Below, one piece after another: positions 58,134 to 64,000 of a stretch of 64,000 nucleotides of DNA; position 1 is the stretch's first letter; every line of letters starts with the position of its first letter. Both the position numbers and the translations under genes were made by a program. Below the pieces are notes generated by a model that worked only from the letters and a program-made list of their open reading frames with translations, searched no databases and was not told where the DNA came from. Source of the DNA: Streptomyces sp. WAC08241 (GTDB lineage: Bacteria; Actinomycetota; Actinomycetes; Streptomycetales; Streptomycetaceae); assembly GCA_007858575.1 (NCBI GenBank), contig CP042279.1, forward strand, positions 6,293,001 to 6,357,000, read 5' to 3'.

Positions 58134-59515
58134 ATGAGCACCACGGAGCGTCCCAGGATCCTCGTAGTAGGCGGCGGGTACGTAGGCCTGTACGCAGCTC
58201 GGCGCATCCTCAAGAAGATGCGCTACGCGGAGGCGACCGTCACGGTCGTCGACCCGCGGTCGTACATGACCTACCAGCCCTTCCTCCCCGAAGCCGCCGC
58301 CGGCAGCATCTCGCCGCGCCACGTCGTCGTCCCGCTGCGACGCGTCGTCCGCGGAGCCGAGGTGCTCACCGGCCGGGTCACCACCATCGACCAGGACCGC
58401 AAGGTCGCCACGATCGCCCCGCTCGTCGGCGAGGCGTACGAGCTGCCCTTCGACTACCTCGTCATCGCGATGGGCGCGGTCTCCCGCACCTTCCCGATCC
58501 CCGGCCTCGCCGAGCAGGGCATCGGCATGAAGGGCATCGAGGAGGCCATCGGCCTGCGCAACCACGTCCTCGAGCAGCTCGACAAGGCCGACTCGACCAC
58601 CGACGAGGAGGTCCGCCGCAAGGCGCTGACCTTCGTCTTCGTGGGCGGCGGCTTCGCCGGCGCGGAGACCATCGGCGAGGTCGAGGACCTGGCCCGCGAC
58701 GCCGCGAAGTACTACCAGAACGTGTCGCGCGAGGACATGCGCTTCGTCCTGGTCGACGCGGCCGACAAGATCCTTCCCGAGGTCGGCCCCAAGCTCGGCC
58801 AGTACGGCAAGGAGCACCTGGAGAGCCGCGGGATCGAGATCTACCTCGAGACCTCCATGGACTCCTGCGTCGACGGCCACGTCGTGCTGAAGAACGGCCT
58901 GGAGGTCGACTCCAACACGATCGTGTGGACCGCCGGCGTGAAGCCGAACCCGGCGCTCTCCCGCTTCGGTCTGCCGCTCGGCCCCCGCGGCCACGTGGAC
59001 TGCAACGAGAAGCTCCAGATCAACGGCCTCGACTACGCGTGGGCCGCGGGCGACAACGCCCAGGTCCCCGACATGGTCGGCCGCCGCGCGGGCAACCCGA
59101 ACGCCTGGTGCCCGCCGAACGCCCAGCACGCCCTGCGCCAGGCCAAGGTCCTCGGCGACAACGTGGTGGCCGGCATGCGCGGCTTCCCGCAGAAGGAGTA
59201 CAGCCACGCCAACAAGGGCGCGGTGGCCGGACTCGGTCTGCACAAGGGCGTCGCCATGATCGTCATGGGCAAGGTGAAGATCAAGCTCAAGGGCCGTCTC
59301 GCCTGGTACATGCACCGCGGCTACCACGGCATGGCCATGCCGACCTGGAACCGCAAGATCCGCGTCTTCGCCGACTGGACCCTGGCGATGTTCCTCAAGC
59401 GCGAGGTCGTCTCGCTCGGCGCCATCGAGTCGCCGCGCGAGGAGTTCTACGAGGCCGCTAAGCCCGCCCCCGCCCCGGCCGCCCCGGTGCAGGAGAGAAG
59501 GCCAAGGCCTCCTGA
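58134..59515 (+). CDS. ndh: Type II NADH dehydrogenase (frameshift only at the extreme C-terminus)
   Basis: Peripheral membrane FAD enzyme that passes electrons from NADH to menaquinone without proton pumping. ATG at 58134 gives MSTTERPRILVVGGGYVGLY (FAD Rossmann GxGxxG), YMTYQPFLPEAAAGSISPRH, FDYLVIAMGAVSRTFPIPGL, the NADH-binding FVFVGGGFAGAETIGEVEDL, TIVWTAGVKPNPAL and YAWAAGDNAQVPD. The C-terminal amphipathic anchor is WYMHRGYHGMAMPTWNRKIR, VFADWTLAMFLKREVVSLGA. A base is missing near 59493, giving an end KAKAS with TGA at 59513. About 459 aa, normal for actinobacterial NDH-2. Confidence 0.95.
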
Positions 59516-59543
59516 CCCTCCGGCAGCAGGAGGCAGTACTCTG

Positions 59544-59583
59544 CGAAGGGCCGCCCGCCATCCGTGGTGCGGGCGGCCCTTCG
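59544..59583. terminator. Hairpin terminator after ndh
   Basis: CGAAGGGCCGCCCGC and GCGGGCGGCCCTTCG form a 15-bp perfect stem, 28 bp after the ndh stop. Confidence 0.9.
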
Positions 59584-59687
59584 CGTGTTTTGCCGACTCG
59601 TTGCACCGCGGCGGAGTGCCGGCGCCCACCCACGGTGTTCCCTGGGGGACGGACGTTTCCGGGACACCGATCACGGAGGTGGGCACC

Positions 59688-60987
59688 ATGGCCGACGCCG
59701 CGTCGCGGCTGGCGGAACTCGCGGAAGAGCTCCTCGGAGGACCGCTCCCGGTCCGGCTGCGGGCCTGGGACGGCAGCGAGGCCGGACCCGCCGGCGCCCC
59801 CGTCCTGATCGTCCGCGACCGCCGCGCCCTGCGCCGGATGATCTGGAAGCCCGGCGAACTGGGCCCGGTCCGCGCCTGGGTGGCCGGGGAGCTCGACGTC
59901 GAGGGGGACCTGTACGAGGTCCTGGACCGGGTCTCCGGACTCCTCTGGGAGCGCGACGGCGACTCCCCGGGCCTGCTCGCCGCCGCCCGCGACCCCCGGC
60001 TGCGCGCCGCCGCCCGCTCCCTGCTGCGACTCGCCGGACCCGTGCCGCCCCCGGCCCCGCCGGCCGAGGAGGTCCGCGGCCGCAGCGGCGGCCGGCACAC
60101 CAGACGCCGCGACCGGCAGGCGATCGGCCACCACTACGACGTGGGCAACGACTTCTACGAGCTGGTCCTCGGCCCCTCGATGGTCTACTCGTGCGCCTAC
60201 TGGACGCCCGGCGGCACCCTGGAGGAGGCCCAGCGGGACAAGCTCGACCTCGTCGCCCGCAAGCTGGACCTGAAGGAGGGCGACCGGCTCCTCGACGTGG
60301 GCTGCGGCTGGGGCTCCATGGCCCTGCACGCCGCCCGCGCGTACGGCGCCCGGGTCGTCGGCGTCACCCTCTCCCGCGAACAGGCCGCCTACGCCCGCAA
60401 GCGGATCGCCGAGGAGGGCCTGACGGACCGGATCGAGATCCGCGTCCAGGACTACCGGGACGTCACCGACGGCCCGTACGACGCGATCTCCTCGATCGGG
60501 ATGGCCGAGCACGTCGGCGCCGTGAAGTACCGGGAGTACGCCGACGTCCTGTACGGGCTCTCAGGCCCGGCGGGCGGCTCCTCAACCACCAGATCTCCCG
60601 GCGCCCCGAGCCCGACGAGGCCGCCTACGCGATCGACCCCTTCATCGACGCGTACGTCTTCCCCGACGGCGAACTCGCCCCCATGGGCCGCACCCTGACG
60701 ACCCTGGAGGACGCCGGCTTCGAGGTCCGGGACGTGGAGGCGCTCCGCGAGCACTACGCCCTGACCCTGCGCCGCTGGGTGGCCCGCCTGGAGGCCGACT
60801 GGGACCGGGCCGTCCGGCTCGTCTCCCCGGGCCGGGCCCGCGTCTGGCGGCTCTACATGGCCGCCTCCGCCGTCTCCTTCGAACGCAACCGGATCGGCGT
60901 GAACCAGTTCCTCGCCGTGAGGACCCCGGCGGCGGGGACGAGCGGGCTGCCGCTGCGGACGCGGGCGTGGACCGGGGGACGGACTGA
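59688..60987 (+). CDS. Cyclopropane-fatty-acyl-phospholipid synthase family methyltransferase (two frameshifts)
   Basis: ATG at 59688 with GGAGG at 8 nt gives MADAASRLAELAEELLGGPL. The N-terminal lipid-binding domain includes LRRMIWKPGELGPVRAWVAG and ELDVEGDLYEVLD. The SAM methyltransferase core is AIGHHYDVGNDFYELVLGPS, MVYSCAYWTPGGTLEEAQRD, motif I LLDVGCGWGSMALHAARAYG, VVGVTLSREQAAYARKRIA and SSIGMAEHVGAVKYREY. After a missing G near 60573 it reads GGRLLNHQISRRPEPDEAAY and FERNRIGVNQFLAVRTPA. A last shift near 60978 gives the stop at 60985. It is intact in all catalytic motifs and likely modifies membrane lipids. Confidence 0.93.
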
Positions 60988-61001
60988 CCCGCGTACATAC
61001 G

Positions 61002-61037
61002 GAAGGGCCGGCCTCCCGGAGGGGAGACCGGCCCTTC
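61002..61037. terminator. Hairpin between convergent CFA-synthase and ABC permease genes
   Basis: GAAGGGCCGGCCTCCC, loop GGAG, GGGAGACCGGCCCTTC pair over 16 positions with one mismatch. It is placed between the two convergent stops (60987 and 61075). Confidence 0.85.
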
Positions 61038-61074
61038 GCCGGTGGTGCGTGCCGTGCCCACCCGGCCCGGACGG

Positions 61075-63600
61075 CTACTCGGCCTTGATGGCGGCGAGCA
61101 TGTTCAGGCGGGCCGCGCTGCGGGCCGGCCACAGCGAGGCGAGGACGCCGACCAGACCGGCCAGGAGCAGGAAGATCCCGATCCGGTCCCAGGGGAGCAC
61201 CAGCGCGTAGCCCGGCAGGCTCTTCTTGAACGTCTCGCCGATCGCCCAGCCGAGGAACGCGCCGAGGCCGATGCCGACGACCGCGCCGAACACCGAGATG
61301 ACCACGGCCTCCAGACGGACCATCCGCTTCACCCGGCGCCGGTCGAGACCGATCGCGCGGAGCATGCCGATCTCTGCTGGCGCTCGAAGACGGACATCGC
61401 GAGCGTGTTGACCACGCCGAGGACGGCGATGACCAGGGCCATGCCGAGCAGCCCGTACACGATGTTCAGGAGCATGTTGATCGGGCCGCCGAAGGCGTCG
61501 CGGATGTCCTTGTGGTCCATCACGGTGATGCCGGGGTTGTCGCCCATGGCCTTCGACAGGGCCTTGGCGTTGGCGTCGGAGGCGCCGCCGTCCATCGCGA
61601 CGAAGATCTGCGGGGTGTAGACCTGCGGGTCGTGGGCCTCGATGACCTCGTGGTCGATCAGGACGGGGAGACGAACTCGCTCTCCTCGTAGATCGCGCCG
61701 ACCGTCAGCCTGCCCTTGGCCTTGTCCATGTACTCGATCGGGACCGTGTCGCCGACCTTCAGGCCGCGCTTCTCGGCGGTCTCGTCGGCGACCGCGATCC
61801 GCCCCTGCTTCAGGGAGGCCAGGGAGCCGTTCACCACGTGGAGGTTGAGGACCTGCTCGATGTCGCCGGGCGTGACGCCGGAGGCGGAGACGAACGACCC
61901 CTTGATCTCCAGGGCGCCGGCCTGCTGCGGGGAGACGGCCGTGACGCCGGGGCCTTCGCGAGGGCGGCGAGCGCCTCCTCGCTCAGACTGTCGCCGCTGG
62001 CCATGGTGACCATGTAGTCGGCCTTGATCTGGTCGACCGTCATCCGGTCGATGGCCGAGCCGACGGTCGCGCCGATCACGGAGAGGCCGGTGACCAGGGT
62101 GAGGCCGATGGCGAGCGCGGAGGCGGTGGCGCCGGTGCGGCGCGGGTTGCGGACCGCGTTCAGGCCGGCGAGCTTGCCGGAGATCCCGAAGAGGCCGACG
62201 AAGAGCGGGCGGATCAGGGCGATCACGGGCCGCGACAGCATCGGGATCAGGACGATCACGCCGATGAGGGTGAGGAACGCGCCGCCCGCGATGAGCATGC
62301 GGCCGTCGTCGCCGCCCTTGCCCGCGCCGAGCACGATCAGGACGACGCCGAGCGCGGTGAACGCGGCGCCGATGGAGTTCCGCAGGACGAGCGACTTGGT
62401 GCTCGCGGTGGCGTGCACGCTGTTCATGGCGGCGACCGGCGGGATCTTCGCGGCGCGGCGGCCGGGCAGCCAGGCGGCGAGCATGGTGATCAGGACGCCG
62501 ACGGCGAACGCGGAGACGACGGGGCGGCGCCGACGACCAGGCCGCCGGCCGGGATCTTCAGGTCGAAGGCGTTCATGGCGGACCGCAGGCCGAGCGCGAG
62601 GCCGATGCCCAGGACGAGGCCGACGGCCGAGGCGACCAGGCCGACCAGGCCGGCCTCGGCGAGGACGGAGCGGGTGATCTGCTTGCGCGAGGCGCCGACC
62701 GCGCGCATCAGGGCCAGTTCCTTGGTGCGCTGGGCGACCAGCATCGTGAAGGTGTTGGCGATCAGGAAGACGCCGACGAAGAGCGCGATGCCCGCGAAGC
62801 CCAGGAGGACCTGGTTGAGCGCGCCGAGCCCGGCCTCGATGTCCTCGGCCTGCCGGTCGGCGAGGGCCTGTCCGGTCTGGGCGGTGGCGGCCTTCGGGAC
62901 GACCTTCAGGACGTCGTCGAGGAGCTTGTCCGCGTTCGCGCCGGGGGCGGCGGTGACGGTCAGCTCCTGGAAGTACCCGGGCTTCAGGTAGAGCTTCTGG
63001 GCGACGGAGGCGTCGAAGAGGACCAGGCTGCCGCCGGCGTTGACGGCGCCGTCCTCGGTGGTGAAGACGCCGGAGAGGACGTACTCCTTCACGGGGCCGT
63101 TGGTGGCCACGCGGACGGTGTCGCCGATCTTGTAGCCGCCCTTGCCGGCGGAGGTCTCGTCGAGCGCGATCTGGTCGTCGCGGACCGGTCCCGCGCCCGC
63201 CGTGAAGGCGTACGCGCGGTCCTTGCCGTTCTTGCCGGGGGCGAAGTTGGTGCCCTTGTTGGACCAGCCGACGCCGATCAGCTTGCCGTCCTTGTCGGGC
63301 ACGCCGGCGAAGCCGCCGACGCGGGGGCGACGGAGGCGACCCCGTCGAGCCCGGCGACCTCGTCGACGTCCTTCTGGGAGAGGCCGGGGCCTTCCGGGCC
63401 TGCTCGGCGTCGGGGTGCATCTCGACGGCCACGGCGACGTCGTCGTAGCTCTTCGCGGACTGGTTGCGGAAGGCCTGGGAGAGGGTGTCGGTGAAGACGA
63501 GGGTGCCGGAGACGAAGGCCACGCCGAGCATCACGGCGAGGACGGTCATCAGCAGTCTCGCCTTGTGCGCGAGGACGTTGCGCAGGGCGGTACGGAACAT
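61075..63600 (-). CDS. FtsX-like ABC transporter permease, two-repeat (several frameshifts)
   Basis: ATG at 63600 gives MFRTALRNVLAHKARLLMTV and LAVMLGVAFVSGTLVFTDTL. A MacB-PCD-like extracytoplasmic domain follows (DKDGKLIGVGWSNKGTNF, GGYKIGDTVRVATNGPVKEY). FtsX block 1 is FLIANTFTMLVAQRTKELAL, MRAVGASRKQITRSVL; block 2 is LGVVNTLAMSVFERQ, GMLRAIGLDRRRVKRMVRLE, and the C-terminus NMLAAIKAE. Breaks lie near 63390, 63320, 62520, 61950, 61665 and 61372. It is a paralogue of the permease at 13313-15883 in size and architecture. Its ATPase is encoded just upstream. Confidence 0.93.
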
Positions 63601-63690
63601 GGGGTGTGTCCTGAACGAAAGGGGGCGGACGGGTGTCGGGGCTGCGGGGCGGGGCCGTACCGGTTCGAGTCCGGTTCCGGTGCCCGCGCG

Positions 63691-64000
63691 TCAGCTCGTA
63701 CGGCCCTTGGCGTCGAAGGCCTTCATGCGGTCGAGCACGCCGTCCGCCGTCGGGTTCAGCATCTCGTCGACGATCCGGCCGTCCGCGAGGAAGATGACGC
63801 GGTCCGCGTAGGAGGCGGCGACGGGGTCGTGGGTGACCATGACGACGGTCTGGCTCAGCTCGCGCACCGAGTTGCGCAGGAAGCCGAGGACCTCGGCGCC
63901 GGAGCGCGAGTCCAGGTTTCCGGTCGGCTCGTCGCCGAAGATGATCTCGGGGCGGGAGGCGAGCGCGCGGGCCACGGCCACGCGCTGCTGCTGGCCGCCG
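63691..64000 (-). CDS. ABC transporter ATP-binding protein, C-terminal part (runs off window)
   Basis: The visible part starts within the signature region (GGQQQRVAVARALA) and includes Walker B EIIFGDEPTGNLDSRSGAEV, H-loop VVMVTHDPVAASYADRVIFL, and the end ADGRIVDEMLNPTADGVLDR, MKAFDAKGRTS with TGA at 63691. It is nearly the same protein as the ATPase at 12529-13316 over this stretch. It lies 90 bp upstream of its permease. Walker A is outside the window. Confidence 0.93.
   Translation of the reverse strand, partial: GGQQQRVAVARALASRPEIIFGDEPTGNLDSRSGAEVLGFLRNSVRELSQTVVMVTHDPVAASYADRVIFLADGRIVDEMLNPTADGVLDRMKAFDAKGRTS

Noticed and set aside
57825..60512. Open frame of 895 codons on the minus strand across ndh and the CFA-type gene
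   Set aside because: It runs opposite to two well-supported genes and has no recognisable motif; a GC-bias artefact.
1..64000. CRISPR array
   Set aside because: No regularly spaced 24-40 bp repeats with unique spacers. The tandem arrays found are coding (VCBS, Arg-Pro-Asp) or short 16-bp units without spacers.

Overview
The window is a very GC-rich actinomycete chromosome segment, almost certainly Streptomyces. The evidence is third-position GC bias, many GTG starts, two genes with rare TTA (bldA-type) codons, XRE/DUF397 and PadR/HAAS gene pairs, Rpf-LysM proteins, and a core backbone of prs-glmU, mfd, a SurA-like lipoprotein, mazG, a P450, two rpf genes, eno, ftsB-like, DUF501, ppx and ndh. 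Accessory genes are interspersed in this backbone.

Most genes longer than about 400 bp can only be read through by correcting one or more frameshifts, typically a single base missing from a short G/C run or short repeat. This affects essential genes (prs, glmU, eno, mfd), so I read it mainly as uncorrected indel error in the assembly. I annotate each such gene as one full-length CDS and give its approximate breakpoints. Intact genes include the LuxR regulator, the GT2 glycosyltransferase, rpfA and ppx. Three in-frame TAG codons (MFS, CHAP-VCBS and nuclease-VCBS genes) are a separate class.

Layout. 1-3.0 kb: prs, glmU, tRNA-Gln(TTG) and an HTH/LAGLIDADG-like gene. 3.1-4.4 kb: orphan sensor kinase. 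4.5-9.5 kb: a toxin/immunity-domain island, with a YwqJ-type deaminase and SUKH-3 protein divergent from a WHH-like/SMI1-KNR4 protein and a large Pro-rich deaminase/SUKH-4-like protein. 9.6-16.6 kb: coiled-coil protein, VOC remnant, MFS exporter, LolD/FtsX-type ABC transporter, VapBC with a visible operator. 16.8-25 kb: mfd, SGNH hydrolase, TetR regulator with two palindromic operators, SalK-like HTH protein, HNH lipoprotein, lipoprotein. 25.3-27.5 kb: fused HsdM/HsdS-like DNA methyltransferase. 27.5-35.1 kb: LuxR regulator divergent from a 57-residue secreted peptide carrying VIGWD twice, then three secreted VCBS/FG-GAP-repeat enzymes (CHAP amidase, Rpf-type lysozyme, EEP nuclease). 35.2-37.9 kb: membrane protein, Ser/Thr kinase and LppU-like protein. 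38.1-48.4 kb: FKBP, a QRSVGN-motif (eCIS-associated) protein, XRE/DUF397, small membrane operon, two GNATs, PadR/HAAS, a 164-bp MITE-like element, VanZ, YfhO and GT2 proteins. 48.5-59.5 kb: the core block ending in ndh, with a c-di-AMP (ydaO) riboswitch before rpfA and a Rex-like operator before ndh. 59.7-64 kb: CFA-type methyltransferase and a second LolD/FtsX-type ABC transporter running off the window.

System-level themes are a compact self-contained toxin-domain/immunity-domain locus; a possible secreted-peptide/LuxR signalling unit next to a cell-wall and DNA degradation cassette sharing near-identical VCBS arms; and cell-envelope remodelling under c-di-AMP control.
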